Source of the DNA: Carya illinoinensis
Taxonomy: Eukaryota; Streptophyta; Magnoliopsida; Fagales; Juglandaceae
Reading direction: 5' to 3'
Length of the DNA stretch: 64,000 nucleotides
Assembly: GCF_018687715.1 (NCBI RefSeq)
Contig: NC_056764.1
Location: 7,343,001 to 7,407,000, forward strand
Part shown: in pieces, positions 46,628 to 58,468 of the stretch
How the letters are laid out: each line of letters begins with the position of its first letter
Position numbering within the stretch: position 1 is the first letter of the stretch
Notes under the pieces: model-generated
Seen by the model: the letters and a program-made list of their open reading frames with translations, nothing else
The model's database searches: none
What the model was told of the DNA's origin: nothing
Made by a program: the position numbers and the translations under genes

Positions 46628-49600
46628 ATGGAAGGATCTGGAAGAGATAGGAGGTCTGAAAATGCCAGTAGCTCCGGGCGTCGGTCCACTGTGTCAAATG
46701 CCAAGTTTGAAGTTGAGAAGTTCGATGGAACAAGCAATTTCGGCATGTGGCAGTGTGAAGTCATGGACGTTTTGATCCAACAAGAGTTGGATATTGAGTT
46801 GAAAGAAAAGCCAGATGATATGACTGATCATGATTGGAAGAAACTTAATACTCAAACTTGTAGTACAATTCGATTATGCCTTACCAAAGAACAGAAGTAT
46901 TTTGTCACGAGAGAGACAAATGCTAGGGTACTTTGGCAGAAATTTGAGGATAAGTTCATGAAGAAGAGTATTGAGAGCCGTTTGCACTTGAAGAAGAAGC
47001 TCTTCAGATTCTAATTTTGTGAAAATATTTCAATGTCTGAACATCTGAATAATTATAACCAAATTCTTGCTGATTTGTTAAACTTGGATGTTAAAATCGA
47101 AGATGAAGATAAAGCTTTACTTTTGTTAAATTCCTTGCTTGATACATATGAGCATTTAATTACTATTCTACTGTATGTGAAGGAAAAGATTAGTTTTGAA
47201 AATGTATCTAGTTCTTTAATTAGCAATGAGTACCAAAAAAAGGATAAGCAGGTACAACAAGATACATTAAGTGAAGCTCTAACAGCAAGAGGGAGACCAC
47301 AGTCAAGGTATCCCAGAAAGAAGAACGGTTTTCAATCGAAAACCCGGGTCACATCACGTGGTTCATCAGTCGGCAGAAAACTCGCCATAGACAAGTGTTC
47401 TTTTTGTCACAATAAAGGACACTGGAAGAAGGACTGTCCTAAGCTTAAGGGATAATAGCAGAATCAACCCACCACAGCCAATGTCGTGGACATAGATGAT
47501 GATTCAGATTTTTCCTTGATAAGTTTATCATCCATTTGTCATTCCGATGAATGGATTATGGATTCCGGATGTACCTATCACATGTGTCCCAATCGGGACT
47601 GGTTTACTGACTTCACAAAGATTAAGGATGGAGCAGTACTTATGGGCAATGACAGTGCCTGTAAGACTCAGGGAATAGGTAGCATTCGGTTAAAGCTGCA
47701 CGATGGCAGCGTCAAGACTCTGACAGAAGTTCGGTACATTCCAGACTTGCGGAAGAATCTCATCTCACAGGGATCTCTGGATTCAAAGGGATTCAGAATC
47801 ACTATTAAAGACGGAACTCTCAAAGTACTAATGGAAGTTCAGGTGGCAATGAAGGGCTTGAGGCTAGGAAACTTGTACTTCTTGCAAGGAAGTACTGTTG
47901 ATGGAAGAACTTCCACATGCAGTAAGAAGCTAGATGAGACTGATGCCGACACCACCAGTCTTTGGCATATGCGTATGGAACATGCTTGAGAAAAAGTTTT
48001 GCAAACACTGGTGAAGCAAGGCTTACTCAAAGGTGCTAAGACTGGTAAACTGTCTTTCTGTGAGCACTGTGTATTGGGGAAGCAGAGGCAGATCAAGTTT
48101 GGAACCGCAGTACACAATACACAGGGAATACTTGACTATGTGCACTCTGATGTTTGGGGACCTACCCAAAATGCATCTTTGGGAGGTAAGCATTGGTTTG
48201 TAACTTTTGTTGATGATTATTCTTGTCGTGTGTGGGTGTATACGATGAAGAATAAAGATGAAGTACTGAAAATCTTCCTTGATTAGAAGAAAATAGTTGA
48301 GACTCAGACCGGCAGAAAGATCAAGCGGCTTAGATCTGATAATGGAGGTGAGTACACTTCAGACCCCTTCATGGAAGTATGCCGGAGAGAGGGAATTGTC
48401 AGACACTTCAGGGTACGAGGTATACCGCAGCAGAACGGTGTGGCAGAACGAATGAATCGTACTTTATTAGAGAAAGTGCGATGTATGTTGCTGAATGCTG
48501 GATTCAGTAAGAACTTTTGGGCTGAAGCTGTGACATATGTTTGCCACCTCATCAACCGACTACCCATAACTGCCAATGACGGGAAGACACCCACTGAAAT
48601 GTGGAGAGGTACACATGCTACTAATTATGACTCTTTACACGTTTTCGGATGTCCTGCTTACTATCATGCTAAAGAAAGTAAGTTTGATCCTAGAGTCAAG
48701 AAAGCAAAATTCTTGGGCTTTAGTACCGGTGTAAAAGGGTATAGACTCTGGTGCATAGAGTCCAAAAAGGTGATCATCAGTAGAGATGTAACATTCAATA
48801 AATTTGAGATGCTTAAGTCACATAAGCATAAAGATTCCAGTGAAGGCAGCAGTGATGGCGAAACATCAGATGATTCACAAAGTGTGAAGTTTATTACTTC
48901 AAAGAAGTTGGGAAAGCATGGACAAGATGAGGTTGATAATCCAGTCACAGTACCTCCATGTCAACCCGAATCAATAGCAACCAACAGACCAAGATGAGAG
49001 AAACGTGTACCGACACGTTTTGCAGACTATGTGACATATGCATTACCAGCTGAAGGGGGTGAAATCCCAACCACTTACAGAGAAGCCATACAGTCCAGTG
49101 AACAAGTTGAATGGACAAAGGCAATGAATAAAGAGATGCAGTCTCTTCACCAGAACCAGATTTGGGAACTTGTGCCGCTTCCAAAAGGAAAGAAGACAAT
49201 TGGCTGTAAGTGGATCTTCAATCAGAAAGATGATCAAACTGCTAAAAATGGAGTGCGATACAAAGCTAGGTTGGTAGTCAAGGGCTACGCTCAGACAGAG
49301 GAAATTGACTACAGTGAAGTATTCTCTCATGTTGTGAAGCATTCATCCATTCGGATATTGCTAGCTTTGGTTGCACAATTTAATATTGAGTTAACACAAC
49401 TTGATGTGAAAACAGTTTTCTTAGATGGTGATCTGGAAGAGGAGATTTATCTGTCTCAACCAGAAGGATTTAAAGAAGCTGGAAAAGAAAATTGGGTATG
49501 CAGTCTGAAAAAGTCTCTCTATGGCTTGAAGCAGTCACCTCGGCAATGGTATAAGCGGTTTGGCCGCTTTATGATAGATCTGAATCACACTCGTTGCCAA

Positions 49601-50632
49601 TACGATCATTGTGTATATTTCAAAAAATTTGCAAATGGATCTTTCATTTATTTGTTTTTATATGTAGATGATATGTTAATTGCATGTAAAAGCAAGAGGG
49701 AGATAGATCGCTTAAAAACTCAGTTAAGTCATGAGTTTGAAATGAAAGATCTGGGAGAAGCTCAAAGAATACTGGGGATGGAGATCAATAGAGATAGGGT
49801 GAAAGGTACAGTTCACTTTACTCAGAAGCAGTATCTGAAGAGAATATTGCAACGATTCAACATCAACTCGAAGACGAAGCCGGTGAGTACTCCTATGGCC
49901 CCATATTTCAACCTCAGTGCATTGCAGTCTCCTAAAACCGATGAAGAGCGGAACTACATGAGGAATGTCCCATATGTAAGTGTTGTTAGAAGCTTAATGT
50001 ATGTCATGGTGTGTACACGACCTGATATCTCCCAGGCTGTTAGCTTAGTTAGTCGCTATATGCATAATCTTGGAAAGGTTCATTGGCATGCGGCTAAGTG
50101 GATTCTACGGTATATTGTGGGGACCGTAGATGTTGGTTTGAAATTCGAGAAGAGTGAAGATAGTCTAGTAACTAGATATGTTGACTCAGACTATGCAGGT
50201 GATCTTGACAAACACCGATCCACAACTGGATATGTGTTCACTATGGCTGGAGGACTAGTTAGTTGGAGATCAACTTTGCAGTCGACAATTGCACTATCAT
50301 CAATTGAGGCTAAATACATGGCTATAACAAAAGCCGTGAAAGAAGCTATTTGGTTACAGGGATTGGTAACAGATTTGGACTTTAAGCAGCAAGAGGTTAC
50401 CGTTTACTGTGATAGTCAGAGTGCAATTCATTTGACCAAGAATTAAGTATATCACTCTCGAACAAAACACATAGATTTCCGATTTCACTTTGTACGTGAA
50501 ATATTAGAAGAAGATGATATCAAACTTCAGAAAATTGGCACTGAAGATAATCCAGCAGATATGTTGACGAAGGTTGTCACAAGGATCAAGTTCCAACACT
50601 GTTTGGACTTGATCAATATTGTACACTGCTGA
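46628..50632 (+). pseudogene. Gag-pol of Copia element 3: one frame, seven nonsense codons
   Basis: From ATG 46628 (MEGSGRDRRSEN) to the TGA at 50630 a single frame runs for 1335 codons without any frameshift. Gag, zinc knuckle CSFCHNKGHWKKDC, protease WIMDSGCTYHMC, integrase (HSDVWG, DDYSCRVWVY, DNGGEY), RT (YVDDML) and RNase H (YVDSDYAGD) are all there. Stops occur at 47012, 47453, 47456, 47987, 48284, 48995 and 50444. Compared with element 1, most arose by C-to-T or G-to-A changes (Gln, Arg, Trp codons). No protein longer than about 470 residues can now be made. Confidence 0.93.
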
Positions 50633-50743
50633 GCACCCTCGGGTGCATTGGAGCGTATTCGATAGCAGAAATCTCTCATGTCAAAGAAAGATGTGCATTC
50701 ATTTAAAAAATGAATAAGTTTGCAAGCAACCGGTATGGCACAC

Positions 50744-50761
50744 TTGGGTGGAGGGGGTGAT
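50744..50761 (+). other. Polypurine tract of Copia element 3
   Basis: GGGTGGAGGGGGTGAT directly before the 3' LTR. Confidence 0.85.
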
Positions 50762-51100
50762 TGTTGAATCAACCCAAGTCTGCAGCCACCACCCACCCAC
50801 TGTCTACAGCCACCATTTCACCCACCCACTCACTCTGATGCAAAGTCATAAAATGCTGCACCTAACATAGAAATTGTAGGCTGCTCTCTCCTATAAATAG
50901 GAGAGATCAGTTGTGAAGAAAGGGCAGTGGGAGAAAGAAAAACAGAGAGAAAGAGGGACGTGAGAGAGAAATAGAAATTTGTAGAGTTTTTTGTAAATCT
51001 CGTACAAATTCTATAAAAGAGATTTCAGTGGACGTAAGCAATTTGCTAAACTACTTAAATATCATCTTGTGTGATTTTTAGACAGGCCAGTGGCACAACA
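50762..51100 (+). repeat. 3' LTR of Copia element 3
   Basis: 339 bp, TGTTGAATCAACC...GGCACAACA. TATA motif at about 50889-50903. Directly followed by TNL B sequence at 51101. Confidence 0.92.
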
Positions 51101-51603
51101 AGATCATCATCATATATAGCTGTATCAGAATCGACACATTGGAACCAGCTTCCAAATTCGCGTATGATTACACCTGTATCATAAACTAGCAGATGAATTC
51201 CACACCTTTTCACTTCAACGGGTTTCCAAACGTCGTTGTACACCTTCTTGATTACTTGTAACCGGTATCTTGAATACCAACAAATAATCTTCAACAGTTA
51301 CAGGAAGAACACAGATTGATGGGTAACAATCATAAATTTCGCCTCTAGTTTTGTTAATCATTCTCACGAAAGGTTTATTCACAAACGGTTTGGTTGCGTC
51401 ATCGAATGCAAGAACAGCACAAAAAAGTAAAATGCAGACTTCACCCTCTGTAAGCGAAGGTACATGAAAAGATACTGAAGATCCAGTCGTCCGATGGCTA
51501 AACCAATTTGGAACTTCAGTACCAGGGAGGAAAACGATAAGATCACCCAAACAAGCACCCATGGTCAATGACTGCTCCAAAAAAAAAACGTTAACATCCT
51601 AGA

Positions 51604-51607
<4 letters not shown>

Positions 51608-51636
<29 letters not shown>
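51608..51636. repeat. (GA)n microsatellite at the exon 4 donor of TNL B
   Basis: About 14 dinucleotide units two bases inside the intron; the homologous tract in C (60319-60365) is longer. Confidence 0.85.
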
Positions 51637-51638
<2 letters not shown>

Positions 51639-54634
51639 CTGGAGAAGGCTCATCCTGTAATCATGAGATAAATTGTTGCATCCTTGCATTTGAATGTATA
51701 ATGTAAATTTCGAACTCTCCAAGCCATTAATCTCAACCAGTTTGTGGCACTTAGCAAGACGTAAATTTCTTAGTTCTTTTAGGTTTGAGAGATTTGTGAG
51801 ACTTTCCATTGATGTGCAGCCATTTGCATTCAAGTCTCGTAAACTTGCGGGGAGTTCTGAAATAGATTGAAGGGTGGTACACCCACTCAAACTCAAACGA
51901 TCTAATTTAGGAAGGCGACCGATGGACTGAGGTAGGTTCCGAAAGTTGTTTTTTGAAAGATACAAAGCCTCGAGTGAAACTAAGTCCCCCAAATCATTGG
52001 GAATCCCATCTTCGGACAAGTTGCAATCATGGAGTACTAGTGCTGTCAAAGAACGCAGCCCAGAAACAGAAGGAGGCAACAAACTTATGGGGTTCGATCT
52101 TTTTGGTGACATCCACGGCAAGAAATGTGACAACCTAGATTTTGATGAGTGTCCTGTACTTCCAGATAATAAGACAATTTTCAGATTCTTCAAAAGGCCA
52201 AAGGAAGATGGTAATTGCTTAATACCGGTTTCCTCCGCTCGCAGCTCTGTCAAAGATATCATGTTTCCCAATTCTTCTGATAACTTGTCAACGTTTGAGC
52301 AGCCAGATAAATCAAGACTTTCAAGAGACCTTAAGCTGTAAATGCTTTTTGGAAGATTCTTAAGGTTCTCGCATCCTTTCAAATTCAACAAGACAACTCT
52401 TTTCAGAAGTCCAATAGACTCGTGAACATCAACTAAGTTAGTGCAACCTTCAAGTATCAGAATCTCCAGATGTGGGACATGTCAGAAGTTTGGTAATTTA
52501 GTGAGACATTTGGAATGACTAAGATTAAGAACTTTTAACTTATCAAGTACCTGCAAAAACAAAAAAGATAAAAAAAAAGATAGAAGATAAGAAAAGGTCA
52601 TGTGAGTTATACGTTTAATATAAATAATGAAATAAAAGATATTGTAAGGTCATTACCTTGTTTCCCTTCCAGACTTGTCTGAAATTACTATGCTGCATGT
52701 CAAGAACGACAAGGTTCTCGAGATGAAAATTTGGCGGTAGACATTTTAGGGGACAGTTATGCCAACAAAGCCATTTCAGCTCCTTGGAAAAGTGCGTGAA
52801 GCATCCCTTGAGGTTTACACTATCGATCTGGAGCAACCTCAAATTCTTCATGCTTGCAAATGCTTTAGTTTGTACATCTTCAAGTGTAGGCAAATTTAGG
52901 CTGAGACCTTCCACTTCTTCCGATCCCTAGCAAGATAGATTGTCGGATTAGCAATGCACATCCTCATCTTATGTAGAGCTAGAACACCTTTTCAACTAGA
53001 CTGGGCCTAGATATTTTCATTATAATTTGAAAATACTAAATGATTTTGACATGATTAGGATGGCTTAAAATGTGATTGTATACATTTTTAATGTTGCAAA
53101 GTAACACTTGCTTACAGTTTTTGGGACATATTGGGTGTTTACTTGATTCATACATGTTTAGGATTCAATTACACAAAGTATGCACGTTTGGTAAAACGAA
53201 AAATCCACAGGCATGCTTATATATCATGTAATTTTGTGTGTCCCTGCATGTGCAAGTGTTCAAATATACAAAGCGCATATAGTTCTTAGTTCTTACCATA
53301 TGTTTATGCAGTACATTTAAGACATCCTCTTGAAACCACAGCCTATTACGTTTCCCAGGATTATTGGGTGACTTCTTAAAAACAATCTCTCTTCCCATAT
53401 CTCGAATCAAATCATGCATTGCCAACTTATTTTTCTCGTCAATCAACAGGAGGGACCTTTGGATGAGAATACTGAAACCGCTCACTGGAAAGAAACCACA
53501 ACCATGGAGTATTTTGAAGACATATTCTTTGTCCATATCAATAAAAAAACATGCAACATCAAGAAATATGACCTTTCTACTATAATCTAGTGAATCAAAA
53601 CTTCTCCGGAGTATTTTTTGAACTTTGTCATGTGGATTTCTTCGTAATATTTTCAATTCATCTTTCCATTCAATAATATTTCTTCCTTTTAGAAAAGAAC
53701 CCAAAACTTCAAGAGCTAATGGAAGTCCTCCAGCATACTCCACTGCACTTCTTGAAAGGTCGTGGTAAGCTTCTCTTGGATGGACCATCCCAAAGGCATG
53801 CCAACTCAAAAGGCAAAGAGACTCGAACCTATTTAATTCTTTAACCTTATATTTGGCATTTACTCCGAGTTGAGTGAGCAAATGTTCATCTCTTGTTGTT
53901 ATGATGACTCTACTTACCTGACCAAGCCATTCGAAGTGTTTGGCTAATGCATGTATTTGTTTCAAGTCATCCACATCATCAAGAACAAGAATAACTCTTT
54001 TGCCAAAAAAAATTTCCTCAATCAATTTGATTGCTCTATCAACACTGTTAACCTTCAAATTCTTCCTTTTTAAAATATCAAAAATCAGTTGCTCTAGCAA
54101 ATGAAGTAAACCATTGGACTGCTCTGAATTTTCTTTAATATTCAAAAGACAACTGCTTCCTTCAAATCTATAATGTATTTGGTTATAGACAGCTTTTGCG
54201 AGGGTTGTTTTACCTATTCCACCCATCCCATAGATGCCTACAATGCGAATGTCACTTGTTTCAAGACTTAATAAAGCTTCCATCTCTTGCGAGAATCTAA
54301 TCCCACTGGTTTTTCGGCAACGCATAAACCATCGGGTTTTACTTTACAGAAAACTTCTTCAACAATTTGGTCAATGAAGTTTGATTCGTACCTAATCATT
54401 ATGTCAAAACAAAAAAGTGAAACAATAAAATAAGCCCAAGAAGAAGAAGAGTCATCAGCACCAAAAGGATGTTATCATCTTTAGTCATCGGAGACTAGAA
54501 TATCAGAACAATCAATTAAGCTTACATCAATTCAATTGACAATATCATGTAAAACGTGTCTTCTATATCATTTCTTATCTTATCCCAAAGTTGTGAAATA
54601 AACAATTTTCCCCCTTTCCAGTATCTCAGGGCAT

Positions 54635-54905
54635 TTTTTGATGCTACGAGAATTTTCATAATTTTCAAAATTTCAAAATTTTTCAGAATTTCATTTCTAA
54701 TCATCATTCATGCAAATAGTTTTTAATTTTTAATTTTTAATTTTTTCATCTAATTATTACCTACTACAACTTTTATAATCTTCAATACATAAATAATATT
54801 AAAAAATTATATTCAAATAAGTATTTTAATTTTATAATATTTTTATTCAGCTTTTTCTTTCATTTATTAAAACCTAATAAAATATATTCACTCAAACTAT
54901 TTCAC
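54635..54905. repeat. MITE relic in intron 1 of TNL B
   Basis: AT-rich block homologous to 5139-5400 and 63572-63845, at the same place in the intron. Confidence 0.5.
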
Positions 54906-55851
54906 TATTATTTACTACTGAAATCGAGAGTTCCAACGAGTGCTTCCAACTTATCATTGCAATTGCAATTTTTTTTTCTTTCAAATATTTTTTCAACATC
55001 TTTAACCATTTTTTTTACATACATTCAATAATATTCACTTTCCTAGCTATTAAGAAAGAATTTTTTGAAAAAAGCATTCTCTTCACAAAATTATAGCGTG
55101 TATGATATCTTTTTAAAAAGAGCTTCGGAACCAAAGATCCCTCTAAATAGCAATGATCTTTATGTAATGGTAAGGTGGGCATGAAATAGAAAACCACCAA
55201 CTAATCTAACTCGAGAACTACTTTTTTCTCTACCAATTTTAGATCAACGTTGAACTTCATCTTCATCAATTTTCATCTAAATTTTAAAAGTAAAGAAAGG
55301 GAAAAAAAATAGCATGAAAAGGCGCAGGAAACTATGGCATTTTACCCATTCGCAATACTGTCGAGATCCCAACCGGCACAGTCTGTAGCTTCGGTAAGAG
55401 CCTTTCTCCACCTCTGCACCCTCTCCATTTCCGCTTGAAAGCGCTTTTCGTGCTTGGTAAATGCTTTGGCAAAAGTTCCTGTCTGTTTTCGTATATCTGA
55501 GGGATTCACATGATAAAATATGGGAATAAGAGTGTGACCTCTGGTTTTCGTACAGTTCAGGATCTCTGCAAGCTCGTCAAGGCACCACTTGGAAGAAGCA
55601 TAACCTTTGGAGAAAACTACAATAGAAATCCTTGATCCACGAATGGCGTTCGGCAGTTCAGTAGAGATGTTCTCCCCTCGTGGGAGTTCATCGTCATCTC
55701 GGAAAGTGTGAATTCCTGCACGCACCAAGGCAGAGTAGAGATGATCGGTGAAGTTCTTGCGGGTGTCTTCGCCTCTGAAGCTCAGAAAGACATCGCGATC
55801 CCAATGATTCGAATGAGGCTTGGAAGTCGATGGAAAGGTTTGATCAGCCAT

Positions 55852-56220
55852 GGAAAAGCAGGTGCTGCTTGCGGTCGAGTTAGATTGGATCGGGAAAATG
55901 AATTATGAGACAAATCCAGCAAATTAACAGTAGGCCGGGTAGATAAAGCGCCCAACGTCAATATCTTCAGAGCATGCTGTGGAAGCCTTTCATGAGCCTG
56001 CACCGCCGCCCTCGGATTCTCTTCTGGTTGGAGGCCAGGCCCGAGTACGGAGTCGCTTTCGGTGCTCAAGTGCTCGAGAGAACCGAAAGAAAATGGGTTT
56101 AACGCTCAGTTTCTTCTGGGATTTATTGCCAAGACGGACTTGAATTAGGTTTCTGAAACAACCAAACCAAAGTGAAAGTAGGTAAAAAGGGAAAGTTATT
56201 CATGTGAAAAGAAAATGGAG
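55852..56220 (-). promoter_or_regulatory. 5' flank of TNL B
   Basis: Matches 6572-6940 upstream of A. A TAA in frame just upstream of the ATG at 55851 supports that start. The GC-rich open frame here is in another frame and not a gene. Confidence 0.45.
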
Positions 56221-56239
56221 AAAAAAGAAAGAATGACTT

Positions 56240-56410
56240 ATCTTGACTGGAGAATAATTAAATCTTCAGTCATCACCATTCCCCCACCGACTCGCTTTTG
56301 ATTGGTTGACTTCATTGTTGACGAACTGAGTCGAACTGTCGAAGACCCCATGAAATTTCGCAGAGAAGGATAGTCCAAAGCGAAGAATATGATGCGTTCA
56401 TTTCGTTTTA
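56240..56410. repeat. Segment shared with 38325-38500
   Basis: Lies between the 5' flank of B and the NB stub of D; homologous to the block at 38.3 kb. Confidence 0.7.
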
Positions 56411-56425
56411 CGCCCCATTTTGTTA

Positions 56426-56518
56426 ACAGAATTAGGGTGTTTGGCAACATTCAAGCGAGCAGGATTCAATTTACACAAAACTTCTTCAGCAATCTTCTCG
56501 ATGAGTTTTGCTTCATAC
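56426..56518 (-). pseudogene. TNL remnant D: start of NB exon
   Basis: The minus strand reads YEAKLIEKIAEEVLCKLNP and RLNVAKHP after a CAG acceptor, which is the standard beginning of a TNL second exon (YESNFIDQIVEDVFCK in C). It stops before the P-loop, where unrelated sequence begins. It most likely belongs to the TIR exon at 57953-58468. Confidence 0.75.
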
Positions 56519-56599
56519 CTGATCCTTATAATTCAAATGGAGAATAGAACAACAATTAAACACAAGGAATTAAAAAGAAGAGGAAATTATGCGATGCAG

Positions 56600-57600
56600 G
56601 ACAGAAACAGCAATAGCATTTAACAAATAAAATAGTACCCAAGAAGGTTGACTCTCGCAACTATTTTACCAAACCATCTCACCATAGTCCATTTTGGGCA
56701 AAGGAGTCACACCTTTATAAAGAAGGCATCTCACCAAGAAAAGAAACTAAAAACGGAGTGGCTCCTCTCAACAAAAGTTTGACATCAAAATTTCAGATCT
56801 CCCTGTTAATGTTTAAATCAATTAAGAGATAGACGTTCTAATCAAATTAGGACTTCTGTTCCAAATAAGACAGTTGATGTCCTAATTCCTAAACAAAATA
56901 AAATAAAAAATAAAAATTTTAAACTCCTAAAACCCATACACAACTGGATACATCAATTCACCCATCCTAAAAAAACTAGAGGCTTGACAAGTTTACAAGA
57001 AATCAATTGATGCACAATTCTCCCCTCCTAAAAACTCGGCCAGGGAATCAAATGGAATAATTTCATTGGGATTACATCATCAAACAAAGAAACTCTGCAT
57101 AATAACCATTTGCAGGGTAAGATTGGAGGGTATGATGAATAGGTGTGAGGAAGAGAAACAGTTGTAGCAGGAGAAGGAGGTTGAGCATAGTACTCTTTTG
57201 GTCATGGGTCTAGAGGGAGTGGATGTCATTTTCCCAGCAAGAATTTCCATGTGAGGAAATCAGGGATAGAGTTAAGTTCTCCCCTTATATATTCAATATC
57301 GAAATAAAAAACGCTTAAAATCGCTTGCAATCTTGTAAAAATCTCTGTTTAGAGGCAAGGCTTTAACATCCTTTAATAAAACATCTTTTGCACTCTTGCA
57401 ATCAATCATCTTGAAACTTAGAAATATACAATACTATAGATAATATTTCTTTCTTAATAATACTATAATTTTGTTGCACCTGGTTCCAGGTGCCAGAATG
57501 GAAGCGAATAATATGTTCTTTTTTATCATCAATTTTCTGCTTGAGTATTCCTTGGTATCCTATTTCTGATGCATCTGTTTCTACATTTTAGGATAAATGT
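56600..57600 (-). pseudogene. Endogenous pararetrovirus fragment (Caulimoviridae), RNase H end
   Basis: The minus strand from about 57590 to 57230 reads like the RNase H region at the C-terminus of a caulimovirid polymerase. Pieces include TDASEIGYQGILKQ, FHSGTWNQVQQNYS, IDCKSAKDVL and SIPDFLT. It is broken by at least one stop after KFQDD (about 57410), a deletion there, and a frame change near 57310. The following AT-rich stretch to about 56640, with TTCTTTATAAAGG on the minus strand (about 56713-56725), may be viral intergenic/promoter DNA. It lies in the intron of TNL remnant D. Only a short, dead piece; genus not assignable. Confidence 0.7.
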
Positions 57601-57952
57601 GCATTGGTAGATAAAAATTCAAATAGAACCGATAATTAAGGAGTTGTTCCAATCACGGTCAACTCATGATTAATTGGGGTTCATTAAGGTTAGTCAGACA
57701 AAAAAGAATTGTTAAGCATGCCAAATCAGTTTGAAATTCTTTTGACTGGGAAGACTTTATATTAATTTGGGATTCTAACATACTAAAATAATGTCAACAA
57801 ACTTTCCATGTATTTTTTCAAACCAATTTTAGCTCAACTTTAATTAATTCTATCAACTTTAATTGTTCTATCAAGTATCATCTAAATGTTGAAAAAAAAC
57901 AAAATGTTAAAAAAAATACAAGAAGATGAAAAAAGAGTCTATAGCATCATAC

Positions 57953-58468
57953 CCATTTGCAACAATCTCGAGATCCCAGCCAGAACAGTCTGCAGCTTCA
58001 GTAAGAGCTACTCTCCAACTCTGTACCCTCTTTATTTCCTCATAAAACTGCTCAAAACTGCTCTTCATGCCTAGTGAATGCTTCAGCAAAAGTTCCTTCC
58101 TGTTTTCGGATAGCCGAGGGCTTCACATGGTAAAATATCGGAAGAAGAGTGTGGCCATTGTTTTTTGTACAGCGCACGATCTCCACAAGCTCATCAAGGC
58201 ACCACCTGGAAGAAGCATGGCCTTTAGAGAAAACCACAAGGGAAATCCTTGATCCACGAATTGCGTTGATTAGTTCCTTAGAGATGATCTCTCCTCTTCC
58301 AAGCTCATGATCATCTCGGAAGGTGCAAATTCCGGCCCGTATCAAGGCAGAGTACAGATGATCAGTGAAGTTCTTGCGAGTGTCTTCACCTCTAAAACTC
58401 AGAAAGACGTCATGATCCCAATGGTTCGAACAAGGTCTAGAAGATGATGGAAGGATTGGATCACGCAT
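57953..58468 (-). pseudogene. TNL remnant D: TIR exon with 10-bp duplication
   Basis: Start chosen at 58468 (MRDPILPSSSRP), aligning with the starts of A and B; an upstream in-frame ATG at 58564 exists. The TIR domain is complete: DVFLSFRGEDTRKNF, catalytic-type glutamate in SSRWCLDEL, PIFYHVKPSAIRKQEG. After HEEQF a tandem copy of 10 bp (GAGCAGTTTT) gives a TGA and shifts the frame. The remaining exon (EEIKRVQSWRVALTEAADC) and its donor at 57952 are otherwise fine. D differs from A and B in many residues, so it is an older paralogue. A truncated TIR protein is possible. Confidence 0.85.

Larger units (their letters stand above)
45734..51100 (+). mobile_element. Copia element 3 (Tork-like), right arm of palindrome
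   Basis: Plus-strand element with primer site, full-length gag-pol and purine tract. The 3' LTR is complete (50762-51100). The 5' LTR lost the first bases (AATAAACCC stands where TGTTGAATCAACCC is expected). No 5-bp target duplication is visible; instead 105 bp of TNL B are repeated on the two sides of the element pair. Confidence 0.9.
51101..55851 (-). pseudogene. TNL gene B, five exons, multiply broken
   Basis: TIR-NBS-LRR receptor gene. Exon 1 (55851-55346): intact TIR, DVFLSFRGEDTRKNFTDHLY, glutamate 93 in SSKWCLDEL. Exon 2 (54391-53297): NB-ARC with GMGGIGKTT, VILVLDDVDD, GGLPLALEVLGS and MHDLIRDMG. It lacks 4 bp before the P-loop (1095 bp against 1099 in C), so it is out of frame with exon 1. 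Exon 3 (52926-52657) has a normal GT donor. Exon 4 (52550-51639) holds the leucine-rich repeats, with a TGA near 52491 where C has leucine. Exon 5 (51571 onward) is the C-JID domain (LPGTEVPNWFSHRTTGSS). It has lost about 48 bp near 51235 and is split by the Copia pair; the tail is at 41839-42058. Not translatable as a full receptor, though a TIR-only product is possible. Confidence 0.92.

Noticed and set aside
51946..52341. 131-codon plus-strand frame, repeated at 60675-61070
   Set aside because: Antisense of the TNL leucine-rich repeat exon; open because the coding strand is conserved between B and C.
55782..56069. Frame of 95 codons overlapping the start of TNL B
   Set aside because: It does not begin with ATG, runs in another frame than TIR, and lies in the conserved 5' flank; the TNL start at 55851 is backed by an upstream in-frame stop.
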